A stretch of DNA of 64,000 nucleotides from Yamagishiella unicocca (lineage: Eukaryota > Chlorophyta > Chlorophyceae > Chlamydomonadales > Volvocaceae), in contig BDSL01000005.1 in the NCBI GenBank assembly GCA_003116995.1, positions 1,748,001 through 1,812,000 on the forward strand, in the 5' to 3' direction. Positions 20,726 through 32,570 of the stretch are shown here, one piece after another. Made by a program: the position numbers and the translations under genes. Each line of letters opens with the position of its first letter. The stretch's first letter is position 1. The notes beneath the pieces were generated by a model. That model was given only the letters and a program-made list of their open reading frames with translations, made no database searches and was not told the origin of the DNA.

Positions 20726-22083
20726 CCGTGCGTGCCCCTGACGGAGGAAAGGCGGCGGACTGGCAACCGAGGGATGCGGCCGCTGTCTTATCCGCACATC
20801 ACACTGCACCGCATTGCGCCTTTTCTCTTCACGTGACTTTCGGTTGGACGGTTGATCGGTGACACATGGCTAGGGCCGACCGAGGGCGCGACACAGACCA
20901 GGCAGCCACGCCTGGCGATGCGCCCACGTCGCTGATGGTAACGCGGGAGTGCCTCCTGCCTGCTCGGGGCCACTTGGTGTGTGACGTTGAGAGGTGGGGC
21001 CTCGGGGCTGGATCCTGGTGTCAGGGCATGGGTGAAGGCCGCCCTGACATGGCCTGACATGGCCGGGCTGGGGTTTCACTGCCCCTCCTAGCTGGATTGG
21101 GGCACCCAGCTGCCTCTCCCAGGTGGCTGAGCTCTTGGCGCCGCGCAAAGAATGGCGGCGGCGGAAGACGCTTTTTGCGTGCTTGGGAGCCCGGCTCCGT
21201 CCGCGCAGTGGGCTGGGGCGCTGGGCGCGTGCCAGCACTGGGGGGGGAGGATCTAACAGAGCGTGTAAAATTGTCATTCAATAGCCACCCATTCAATCCA
21301 AGAACCATCCAGCCATCCATTCAACCCAGTAGCCATCCTGCCATCCAATTAACCCAACAGCCAGCCACCCGATTGCGTCGTTCGTGATCTCCTGGTCCCG
21401 GAGCAGCATGTGCGTATGCTGGAGGGGCCTTGTGCCCTCTGGGCAGCAAGCATGTGCGCCCGGCCCCCCGTTTCCTTCTTTTTCTTCTTCTTGCTATTCT
21501 CTCACAAGCGCACAGACCAGCAGGTGCCGGTTTGTTAGCGAGCGAGAGGCGAGAGACGCTGTACATACAGCGTTGTTGACTGGTCGGCGCTCAATGAGTC
21601 ACACCGTACGGTGTCGTAAGTATCTTCAAGTTTGAAATTTGAGAGGATATTCCGCAGGTACCCTTTGCAGGATCCAGAGGTCCTACGTTCCCCATGGAGG
21701 ATTCCAAACGTTTCTTCGTCAGTTGCACACTTGTCTAATTCGTAAGTGATGACTTACGGGTTTCGTCTCGACCTTCCCCCACATCAATGCATCAATAAAG
21801 TTGAAAAGGACGATTCAGCCAGCTGGTGGTATGTCGTACCGTATTCCCCGCAGAGTACCCCCTAGCCCCAGCCTGCAATCCCCACACAAGCCACCCCCTT
21901 CGCAAGGCGACTCGCACCCTCACACCCCCCCCCTCCCTGCCGCACGCTTCCCCCTCCACACGAAACACACCCCTCCTCACAACACCTCCTCTCCAACATC
22001 CACTGCCACAACTAACACTCCCCACTCCCCCCCGCCGCAGCCTCTACTCCGACCTCGCGCCCACTACTCCGACCTCGCGCCCA
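20726..22083. other. Convergent 3' region (XAP5 / unrecognised gene)
   Basis: XAP5 (+) and the gene at 22084-29632 (-) converge here. TGTAA at 21264-21268 fits the XAP5 3' end. The strip 21280-21375 is a set of near-repeats of atccagccatcca and atccaattaaccc. No convincing gene is present. An 18-base tandem repeat (ctactccgacctcgcgcc, about three copies, 22044-22098) overlaps the stop codon of the minus-strand gene. Confidence 0.5.
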
Positions 22084-25000
22084 CTACTCCGACCTCGCGA
22101 CCGGATACTCCAGCACCACCAGCACCAGTGCGCCCACCAGACACTGCGTGTCCAGGACCTTGCTGTCGGGCCCCAGCAGCCGCAGGTACTCCAGGGCCCG
22201 CAGCCGCACCGCAGCCGCCTCCGGGTCCGTGAAAGCCGCGGCACTGAGGGCGTCCAGCAGGGCGCTGTTTTGCGAATCGCGGTCCGGGCTGAGGAGCCCC
22301 AGCCAGTGGCATAAGGTGCAGTTGACCGCCAGTCGCCGCCGCAGCCGCCAGCTGGGGTGCAGCACGAGCCCCGACGGGGCCACGGGGCCGCAGGGCGGCT
22401 TGCCGGCGTCGGTGCCGCCAGTGCCAGCGCTGAGGCTGAGGCTGCGGGCGTCGTTGCCGCCGCCACCTCCCCTGGCGCCTGCGACAGGGGGCGCGCGCGC
22501 GCAATGCCGTGCGGGGTGTTGTGTGGTGTTGTGTGGTATTGCCGGGGGGAGCATAGGGCCCCTGGCGGGGTGCGGTGTTGCCGGACCCACCTCTCAAACG
22601 GATCTCGGGCAGCATGGCTTCCTGGACAGTACGACGCCCGTACTGCATGGCGTCGGCGCAACCCGGTGGCGTCTTCTGGCCCAGGCGCTCCGAAACCAGC
22701 AGGATGTCCCGGCCGCGCAGCAGCAGCTCTGCCCGTAGCTGCGCGGGTTTGGGTTTGGAGGGCGGACGGGGTTAGGAGGGGGGGCCGGTGATTTGGGTCA
22801 GGGAGAATACATGGAGCATGCCAATCTATTCGCGGCTGGGGGCGTCAGAGGTGTATGTGGCTAGGGTCCGAGGCAGGTGGGTGCACAGGACCCGGCACGG
22901 CTCGCTCGGATCCACGTCTTTGCTTATTTGAATTGAATTATGGATCCTTTTCCTTGGCGACTAGGCGGCGGCTGCTGTGCCGGGCAGGGAGCGATGCGAA
23001 CGGGCCCGCCGCAGAGCCCCCAGTCACTGGGGAAAGTGTCGTGAGGCTCATGAGACGACAGCACCCACCGCACAGCGTCCAACCGCCCGCTAACCGTCGC
23101 CGTACCTACCCGCCGGATCCACAAAAGTCATCACAATTGTGCAATCCCACATCCCACCACCGCACCCACTGGACCTCGGGCGCCGATGAGTTGCGGCGCC
23201 CCCACCACCGGCGGCGCACACTCGCGGGTACGACACGTACGATATTCATGACTTGTACGACATTTATGGCCGGTATGTGTGACAACGACCGCAGCGCGGA
23301 CGACGGCACACCTCCCTTCCCCCCTCCTGGACTGACGGCAGCCCCCCCCCCTCTACCGCCGATGGGTTTTGGAAAATGGGCCTGCCACGTGCGAAGGTGA
23401 GGAGGTGAGGAGGTGAGGGGGTGTTGCGATTCCGCACCTTTGCTAGCATCACCATCGCCGCCTCCACCGCCGTCACCCCGTCCCCGGCCGCCGGCAGCAC
23501 CACCGCACACCGGGTCCGCTCCAGACTCGCCTCCACCAGCTGCGAGGCCGCCTGCCGTACCTGCGGGCTGCGCGTACGACGACAAACAGTACGACAACAA
23601 GGGGTCGGGACGGTCGGGGGGGCCGGTTTGGGATGGGATGGCATGGTGTGTGTTAGGGTGGGCGGTGGGAGGGGGCGAGAGCGCAGAGGAGAAGATCCCG
23701 CGTGTCGCATTGCACCGCGTTGTGCTGCCGTAAATCGCCTTGGGAAAGATCGTGTTCACCTCCCTTCCCCTTATGTGGTGTAACCGGTCCTTATGCCCCC
23801 CCCCTGGTGGATTCGCGGATTCTTCCTAAACCCCCCGGGGGTTTATACTCAACCCCAACCACACGGGTTTGCTCACCGCCCCCAAACCCACCTCCTATAC
23901 AGGGGTGGGAGGCGGGTGGGGCGCGCCTCCCAATCATGTGCAGGGTTTCTTCGCCCCCACCCGCACCCCCACCCCCCTCCTCAGGTTTGTCCACGGGTCT
24001 TCCTCGAACCACCCCCCTCCGCACCCGCTTGCCAGCCACCCTCCGCCCCCACCCCCTCCTCCATCATCTGTCATATGCGCATATGGGTCTCATCCTCCTC
24101 CCAACCTAGTTTCTGCCCTCCGTCTCCTATGCCATGTAACCGTCGCACCTCCCCCACCCCACTCACCCACTTACCCGGGCCTTCCTCGCCTCCCCCCCCC
24201 GCACCCACGCGTTACCGGGTCTATTGTTGTAACCCACGTGTTTCCTCCCATACCCCCCCCCACCCACGTGTTTCCTCCCATACCCCCCCCAAACCCACGT
24301 GTTTCCTCCCATACCCCCCCCCAACCCACGTGTTTCCTCCCATACCCCCCCCACCTACTCGTACATCGCCCGGCCCTCGACGCCCACGTGCCCCACGTTG
24401 CCGTCAGCCAGCGCCACCAGGGTTCGGAAGAACAGGTTCTTATTACCAGGCAGCAGCGACACACGCACCACGCCGGCTGTAGCCGGGCCCGCGCCCGGGG
24501 GCAGGCGGACCTGGGGCGTGTGTGTGTAGGGGGGCCGTGCAAGGAAAACCCGTGTACGAAAGGAAAAACCGTATAGAACAGCCGTTTGGAGCCGTAGACA
24601 TGCATGGGGGGGGGAGTGGAGAGGCGGGGGCAGGGGAGGGGTAGCGGGGAGGCGGGTGGGAGCCTCTGCTCGTTGGGGCTTGGGGGTGGGGGTGGGTGGC
24701 GAGAAGACCCCGGAGGAGGGGGGGGTTAAGAGAGGAACATAGGAGGAAATATACCACCAGGATACGAGCGCGAGGGGGGCTGGTGGAGGGGGAAGGGGCG
24801 AGGGATGGGGCCGAGGGTGGCGGCGGCCGGTAACCACACCACACCACACCACACCGCTCGTCCCCTCCTTGCTTGTTCCCCCTTCTTCCAAAACACACTT
24901 CCCCTCCTCCCTCCCCCACCCCAGGCCTCGCCTCGCCTCTCCAACCCAGCCCCTCCCTCCTCCCCTCCCGGATCGTGTAACCCGGCCTTCTCGCCACCCC

Positions 25001-28000
25001 CCCAGAGTTCACTGCTTCCCCGACGTTGTGCAACCGGGCCTTCTCCCCGCCCTCCCCCTCCGTCTCCCCACCTTGAGCTCCTGCGGCAGGGCACCATGCG
25101 CCGCCAGCAGCGCGCCGTCGGTGTGCAGCTGCAGCGCCATCGGGCCCAGCCAGCCGGGCCCCCCGTCCTGCCCGTCCTGCGCGTTGAAGCTATTCCGCAG
25201 CACCCCCAGCGCCATTGCCAGCCCCAGCACCTGCAGCATGGAGGCGCCACCCACTGCGACGACGTGGGCTGGCCGCTGCAGGGAGGGGCCGGAGTTGCAA
25301 GGAAAACCCGGTTACGCGACAGTGGGGGGGCGGTGCGAAAAAGACCCGTTTACGCGACGTTGGAAGTATAGGGGGGGCATAGGTAGCATAGGTAGCATAG
25401 GTGGCATAGAAGCGTGCGGCAGGGGCCGGGGTGGGGGATGGGGGATTTGCACGGTGCATGTGTGTGTGGGGGGGGGGAGAGATGGGAGTCGCACGGTAAG
25501 CGCGGAGCTGCCGCCCCGCTCCCCCACGATCCTCCCCTAAACTTGCGAGAACAAATTTCTCCCGACCCAGATCCGGATCTGGCCCGGGTTCGGGACCCGA
25601 GCGGAACCATCGACAGGTGGGTGAGAGGAGTAAGGCCCGCCATGACATCACCCCACCCCCCACACGGGCTTTCCTCTCATATCCGTCGCCCACACAATCC
25701 CTTCCCGCGGACCCCCCCCCCCCCAGCCCCGGCCCCCGCCCCACCCCACCCGGCATCCACGGGTCTTCCTCGAACCCCACCCGCCCGGCCCTGCCGGGGT
25801 TTCATGCCGCCCCCCCCCTCCGCGGGTGGGGGTCTATTATTGTAACCCCCCGCGGGTGGCACATCTGTCCTAACCGGCTTTTACGGGCATCCACGGGTCT
25901 TCCTCGAACCCCCCCCCCGCACCCCCCTCACCTCTTCATCAGCTTCCAGCAGCTCCCGCGCCAGCGACAGCCGCGTCTCCAGCCGCGCTAGCTCCCAGAA
26001 CCGCAACACACAGACGTCGCGACACCCGCCGCCGCCGCCGCCGCCGGCCCCGGCCGCCGCCGCCGGCAGCGGCGGCGGCAGTACGGCATCCGCCAGCGCT
26101 CCCAACATGCTCCGCAGTGCGCTCGTCCACGTCGCCAGGCTCTTCCCCTCGTACACCTCCTCACTGGCCTCGGTCCTCATCGCCTCCTCCCAGCTCCGAA
26201 GCTTGCGCGCGGCCGCGTCGCGGACCGCCGCCTTGGCTCTGGAGCGACTGTGGTTGGGATCCAACTGGGCCGCCGCCTCAAGGATCGCCGCCCCCGCATG
26301 GTCCACCACCGTACACCGCAAGAATCCCGACATAGGGCCCTCTCCCGCACCGTCCAAAACCACCACCGTGACTCCCGGCGGCGGCGGCGGCGGCGACGCC
26401 TCGGGCCTTACGGTACGACAGGTGGCGGACGATGGCAATGACGACGATGACGACGGCGTCGATGAGGGTGGGGGTGAGGGTGGGGGTAGGGGCTTGGATG
26501 AACGCGGGCGGGTGTCCGAGCGCGGCACCGCTATTGCCGCTGCGCGCCGCGCCACGCCACACAGAGCCGCGGCGCAGGTGATGGCCCCCCTGGATCCGGA
26601 CATCAGACTGCCGCCGCCGCCGCCGCCGTTGTTCGCGAGCAGATCCTCGCTGCGGGGCTGGTTAAAGAACTGGGCTAGACGCTCCTACGAGGAGAGAGGG
26701 CGAGGGCGAGGGCCAGAGGGTGAGGGTGAGGGCGAGGGCGAGGGCGAGGGCGAGGGCGAGGGCGAGGGCGAGGGCGAGGGCGAGGGCGAGGGACAGAGGG
26801 TGAGGGTGAGGGTGAGGGAGAGGTTGAGGGACGGAGGGCGAGGGCGAGGGACAGAGGGCGAATCGAAGGAGGGGAGGGGGGTTTAAGAAGAACCCGCAAA
26901 TCCACGGCCGGCAAACCAAGGCGGTGATGATGGCGGTCAGGAGAGGGGAGGGATCGAAGGGGGCGATGGGCGGGGGCAGGTCGGGGGGCGGTTGGTGGTT
27001 GGCGGTCAGCGATGTGGGTCAAGGCGGAGACGGAGGCTCGTCTCCAACCTCGGCGGTTGTGGCGCAGCAAACCGCCAACCAGCCAACCAGCCCCACCTTC
27101 GGCCCTGTCTTCCCCCCGCCCGGCCCCCCCTGATCACCCCGATGCCCCGGCTCCACACCAAAACACGCCCACCGGGTTCCCCTCTCGCCGGCCACGCCCC
27201 CTCCCTACACACCCTAACCCTAACCCTAACGCATACACACAGCCCACCTGCAAGGTCCTCAACAAATGCGACAGCGCCTCCAGCTCCGTGTAGAGCATCG
27301 GGGGCCCGCCTGTATGCGAATGCGTGTGTTTGTGTACGGCGGGGGCAACAGCGGAGTAGTTTCCGGCGGAAAAACAGCGGCAAGTTTCCTACATAAATGA
27401 ATGCAACCCGCGAGCGACGGACACTGGCGGCGAGCGGGGCCACGAGCCCTGGACTGTTCTAGGCCCTAGTCCACTTAACCCTCCCTCCCCCCCTCGACCC
27501 TCCCCAAACAATTCCCATGTCGAGTCTACGGTTCTTTTATGTAACCCCCCAACCAAACCCCTCCCTGGACCGCACCGTGGTAGCCGACCAGTCCGTCCGC
27601 CAGCACCACCGCCCTATGCATCAACTCCTCCGGCTTCAGCCCGTCAGCTTGGTCCCAGCTGCTGTCCTTGTGCTCGGTCCAGCATGTCAGGAGGCAGCGA
27701 AGCAGCAGCACTGCACGGCCGGGCAGCGCGTCGGCGTCGGCGGTGTCGGCGTCGGCGGTGTCGGCGTCGGCGGTGTCGGCGGCGGCGCGGGAAGCGCCCA
27801 CTGGCCGGGCGACGACCTGGCGGTCCAGGGGTGGCGACAGGTGGGCGGGACGGGATAGGACAGGGTGGCGGCGAGGGAAGGAAGCATGGTTTTGGAGTTT
27901 TAGGGTCGCCCAACCAACTACCCAACCACTCACCCCAGTGTCGCCCACCCACCCATCCAACCACTCGCCCCGGGTTGTCAGGCAGGCGGGACTAGTCCAC

Positions 28001-29632
28001 AACAGAAGTCACGTCACGCCGTCGAACCTAGCTCTCCGGCATATAATCGTCAAGAGCGCGTCCGAAACTATTTTGCCAATCATTTCTTATCTCGATCGAT
28101 CTCATGTCTTTTCGAACCACAGGTTTCCTCTTTCCCCCCCTCCCAAGGTTGTCCGAAGGCTATGACATTTCCCATGTCGAGTCAACGGGGTTCTTTTATG
28201 TAACCCCCAAGGTTGTTTATTTTCCTGAAACGCGCCGGCGACGGGCCATGTCCACAGTTGTCTCGGTAGTCAGGCCCAGTTTTCCCCCATGTGCGCGTGC
28301 CCGGAAAATGTTCGTTCTGCTCCCCGCTTCCTGTAAGCCACGTAACCGGGCCTTCCCGCCACCTCCCTAGGTTGCCCGCACCTCCAGGCGCAAGCTCTGC
28401 AGCATCGAAACTGGGTTGGCGGCCGACCCAGCGCCGGCGGCGGGGCGCCTGGCCGCCTGGGCGGCCAGCCGCGACGATATGTCGTACACATCGAACCCGG
28501 CGGCTGCTCGCACCAACCGCAACCACAGGTCCGCCACCGCCACGTCGGCCACCTCCGCGCCCCTCCCTCCGCTGGCGGCGGCGGCGGCGCCGCCGCCGCC
28601 GCCAACGGAACCCTCGCCTCCTCCGCCGCCTCCGGTGCAGCTGTCGTTGGCCTCGGGTTTCTTCTGCCGCTTTCGCTCCTGCAGGCCCGCCCTCAGCCTC
28701 GCCGCCTCCTGCCTTTCCACTTTCCGCTTCTCTTCGTCCCGCATCTGCCGTTTGTACTGGTACAGGCGCGCCAGGCTGTTGAGAGTCTTCCACGACCGAG
28801 TTTCCGCAGAACTCGCGGGGCAGCCTACTCCCGACACGCCCACGGCTGAGGCTGCCGCCGCCGCCGCCGGCTCCGGTCCCGCCGGCGCCAACCGTTTGTC
28901 GCCGGCGCCGCCGCCGCCGGCAACAGTGGCCGGTCCACGTCCGCCCGCTGCAGCCGCGACACCCGCCTCCTCCTTCCCCAGCACCATCCGGCCGTCCGCA
29001 CCTGCTTCCTCCACACTCCCGCTGCCGCGGCAGCTGGTCCCCATGCCGGTGGCGGTGGTGGTGGTGGCGGTGGTGGTGGTGGTGGTGGCGGTCGCGGTGC
29101 CATCGTCAGAGTTGCCGGGTACGCCGCCCCTGGAGCCGGCTACGCCGTCCCTGGAGCTGGCTACGCCGTCCCTGGAGCCGGGTACGTCGTCCCTGGAGCC
29201 GGTTGCCTCAGGCCCATATGCCATGTCAGGTGCCGGCGACGTGTTGGGTCCTCCCCCGTCGGGTGCGGTTGAGGAGGTAACGGTGGAGGACGCAGTGGCG
29301 CCAGCTGTGTTGCTGCTGCTGCCGCCTCCGCGGCAGGTGTCGCGGTCCGAGCGGGGCACAGACGCACCTGCAGCTGCGCGAGGGTGCGGCCGACAACAAG
29401 CAGCCGCGCGGTGCGCCGCGTGCAGACGCTGCCGACTGGCCAGGAGATGAGGAGGAACACCGATAAGAGCGCCCAATCTGCGGCGCCGATGTAATGCAGC
29501 CATTTGATCTGCTGCGCAGGCTGTTCTCGAGACGGGGCCGTCGCCGGCAGCCCGTCGCAGCCATGGTAAACCCGACGAGGCAGCGATTGATGTGCTTAAC
29601 GAGGTACCGGTTGGCGCGCTTGAGTCGCCCAT
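22084..29632 (-). CDS. Large unrecognised protein, alpha-helical, Ala/Gly-rich
   Basis: Nine exons modelled on the minus strand: 29632-28382, 27816-27576, 27309-27248, 26669-25932, 25275-25072, 24510-24359, 23567-23438, 22738-22591 and 22478-22084. Phases agree throughout (0,1,0,0,0,2,0,1) and the product is 1,106 residues. I do not recognise the family. Exon 1 is low-complexity (Ser/Thr/Gly/Asp repeats such as GSRDGV) up to a basic coiled coil (LNSLARLYQYKRQMRDEEKR). Later exons encode amphipathic helices that look like helical-repeat protein: LRCLLTCWTEHKDSSWDQAD, LYTELEALSHLLRTLQ, LRFWELARLETRLSLARELL, VRQAASQLVEASLERTR and VRLRALEYLRLLGPDSK. No catalytic motif, signal peptide or clear membrane segment was seen. 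The ATG at 29632 is the first after a TATA-like box at 29718-29723. A different exon-1 frame around 29340-29520 is also open and ends at a GTGCGT donor, so the 5' part is less certain than the rest. Confidence 0.7.
26696..26860. repeat. GAGGGC/GAGGGT hexamer satellite
   Basis: About 25 copies of gagggc with scattered gagggt and gacaga variants, in intron 3 (26670-27247) of the unrecognised minus-strand gene. The apparent ORFs across it (Glu-Gly or Pro-Arg repeats) are artefacts of the repeat. Confidence 0.95.
27211..27230. repeat. Interstitial telomere-like (CCCTAA)n tract
   Basis: About three exact copies of ccctaa inside the same 26670-27247 intron. It is the TTTAGGG/TTAGGG-like variant, unlike the TTTTAGGG-like tracts elsewhere in the window. 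Confidence 0.8.
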
Positions 29633-29717
29633 GATTTTATTCCACTACATCTACTGACGCGTTGTGGCAAGCTCCGTGCGCGAAAATTTCCGGTAGGGTC
29701 GCATCAGCGAACGCTAG

Positions 29718-29723
29718 TTTATA
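29718..29723 (-). promoter_or_regulatory. TATA-like box of the 22084-29632 gene
   Basis: TATAAA on the minus strand (CCATATAAACT), 86 bases upstream of the ATG at 29632; no other ATG intervenes. The spacing supports that ATG as the start. Confidence 0.55.
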
Positions 29724-32570
29724 TGGCTACTACAACGTCGCACTTTTGCATACTTGTATGGATTGTGCGTCCATACTAGCTTCAAGGGGTTTCGGCTCCA
29801 ATGACTCAACCAGATAGATAAATTGCACGCGATTGCCAGGAGTCCAGCCTGGGTTACTGCTATAGTACTGGGTTACTGCGATAGTACGTTTCATCCCAAG
29901 TTATATGAACGCGTCTTTAGTTTCAAGCCACTCGCCCCACCTGTGAACTGCTACTGCCGTAACAAATGGCGCCAGGCGGTCAGATCGAGAGCCAGCCGCC
30001 TCTCCAGCCGCCACGAGGGCATCAGCAGCACCACCCAAGTTTGCTCATCTGCTGAATGACAGGCAACAGGCATCCTGAAGACACATCAGTGGCCCTTGCA
30101 CCCCCGAGAAGCCCGCAGCCCCCTGCAGCCCCAGCCCCCACCCAACCCGCCCCGCGCAATTGACACCATACTACGATTGCGCGAAACACTGCCATGCTGC
30201 CAGCTGTCTGCCTAACTGCCATGGTCTGCCGCAAAGTGAAGCAACATTTACATGCGAGCCTGCAGACACCTTCCGACGACCGGCTGCTGGTCAATAAGGG
30301 AGCCTGCCGCGCAGCCGCTACAATATCGTCCAAAAGCCCGCTTCTCCTTGATGGCCATGTACAACAGCGAACTGGGTCGGTTCTGGAGCTGCGCGCATGA
30401 GGTTCGATGCGAGAGCGCCCAGAGGCACCGACGAGCCGATCGTGCTCCCCTTTCCGCCTTGCACGCGCCTTAGACTGCAATCGCGTCGCACGGCGAGGCA
30501 GCCACAGGCGGGTCATCTCGACACAACCAGCGTCGTACCAGCCCCGAAACCAGTCGCGTCCTCACGGCTAGGCACGCAACATCCGGGAACGCGGAATCGA
30601 GGATAGGCCTCAAAACCCTAAAAGGAGACCTGCCGGCAACGACTAACTAAGGCGCCCTACGAAGCGCCTCGAGAAGCAGAAAGCAGACAAAAAAATTTAA
30701 AACAAGAGGAAACCAAATCTGACCAACCCGCGCCTAGTGACCGGTAGGCGATGCAGGCACACCCCACAGCAACAGCGACAGCAGGCAATGCGAACGCTTC
30801 GTACAACCGACACGGCAACCACCATAACGTCAACCGCCAACCACCACCCCGCCACGGCTCCTGAATGAACCGGGGACGGGGGAGGGGAGCGCTGGCAGCG
30901 CGGAACCCCGCGAAACCCGCACCCCCCGAAACGGGCGGCGGTCTGCGCCGTACAACGGGGCCTTATGCCCGTACATCAGAAACCATACTCTACTTCGGGG
31001 GCGGGAGGCAGGCAGTGCCGTCGGGGGGGGGGAGGAAGAGGGTGAGGGGCGGGTGGGAGGGGCGCCGCGAGGGCCGCGCCCAACCACCTGCCACGTGTCG
31101 GTTAAACGGCATAACGGCGCGGATGACGGCCTTCGGTCTGGCACTGCACTGCTCCCGGCCCTCGTGGCCCCACGGGGCCCTACCGACACAAGCCGGCGCG
31201 AAGCGCCGGGCAAAACGTGAAGCCACCACAGCTGAAGCGGGTCGGGCCCTGGCTCAACGGCCGAGTCGACACCGGCCTAAGGACACACTTGTCACGGAGA
31301 CACCACAGGCACACGCACACAGGCACACGCACATACACGCATATCTGCCACCGCAAACGACGCACTCGCTACAGCACCACAGGATTGCGACATACCTCGC
31401 TATGCATGGTTGCATAGCTTTAGACGCCATTGGCAGACTACGGTACTATGAGCCAACGCCCAAGCTCGCTGGGTGCTCCCCTGTCCCACCAAACACACAG
31501 TAGCGGCTATGCCGGTACATCAAACTCAAAAGTTTATTTCATGACTGCCGGTCCTCCCCCCCCCTGGGGCCTACTTCGACAGCCTCGTTCGACAGCCCCA
31601 GATCGGCGGCGTCGTCGCTGGCGCGAAGCGGGAAGGGGAGGGACGCGGCCCTCCGTTGGGGAAGACGCGGTCCTCCGAAGGATGGCACGCGGTCCTCCGA
31701 CAGCCGAGGATAATAAGGCGCAAGCGACGGCGGCGGCGGGGCGCCCCGGGTTCCGTAACGTCTGGACGCGGAGTGGACCGGAGCGCCGCCTGGTTTCAGA
31801 GCCGCCGTCTTTGGCACGTGGGCCTGAACATGGGTTGGGTTTGATCAATGCTGGATCCGAGTTCCGCGCGAAAACACACAGTTCAAAGCCCGGGGGGTTG
31901 GAGGAGGGGACTGCCGACGAGGAGGGGGCGGCGGCGGCGGCCGCGCCGCGGCGCGGCCACGCGCCCTCCCCCCCCTCTTTGCCGGTGTGCACACCCACAC
32001 CCCCCGGGACGGGCCCGCAAGCAGCCGTACGGCACTACAGGCCCGCACGTGACAACTTGCCGGGCCCTTTCTTAAGCAGTACTGCTGCTGCTACAGCCAC
32101 ATTCATGATGCAGCCGACGCGTGTTGCGAGCCGTGAAACAAACGGCAAACGGCAATCTAGCTGGCTCCGCAACCAACCCCGACCAATACGGCGGAAGAAG
32201 ATCCGCTCCGTCGCGTACTCCCCCACTCGCCCTGCCCCGAACGGTTGGACCCCGTGGGGACAGCAGCGGGACCGCCCCAACTCCTAACCACCCGCCAACC
32301 AACTACCAACCGCCACGGCCCTTTCTTCACAACAAACATCCCAGAGCCTCGCCCATTGCCCCCGGGCACATCATGTATCTCCCGCCTCCTTCACCCCCCC
32401 TCCAACCCCCTTTTCCCTCCCCCTCCCCCTCCGTCTCCTCCTCTTCATCCCCTCCATCTCCTCTCCTACATCCCCCCCTCCCGTCTCCTCCCCTCCATCT
32501 ATACCTCCGTCTCCTCTTCATCTCCCCCATCTGCCCCCTACTGGGTTCGCGGATTCTCTTATAAAGCCCC
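29724..32570. other. 2.8-kb region with no supported gene
   Basis: Lies between the promoter of the unrecognised gene and the 3' end of the PIMT-BTB gene. A 19-base direct duplication (gggttactgctatagtact) occurs at about 29851-29888. Low-complexity CA-rich sequence is at 31305-31345 and pyrimidine-rich sequence at 32380-32530. The longest ORFs (31430-32287 plus, 30022-30516 minus) are Arg/Pro/Gly-rich with no motif, typical of random ORFs in GC-rich DNA. A non-coding transcript cannot be excluded. Confidence 0.45.

Noticed and set aside
26107..26886. 259-codon plus-strand ORF
   Set aside because: Antisense to exon 4 of the 22084-29632 gene and ends in the GAGGGC satellite.
30022..30516. 164-codon minus-strand ORF
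   Set aside because: No recognisable domain; composition is as expected for a chance ORF.
30640..30710. Possible retroelement end (short inverted motif followed by A-rich sequence)
   Set aside because: No reverse transcriptase, target duplication or second copy was seen.
31430..32287. 285-codon plus-strand ORF
   Set aside because: Composition is Arg/Pro/Gly-rich with no motif, no splice partner and a competing antisense ORF of equal quality.
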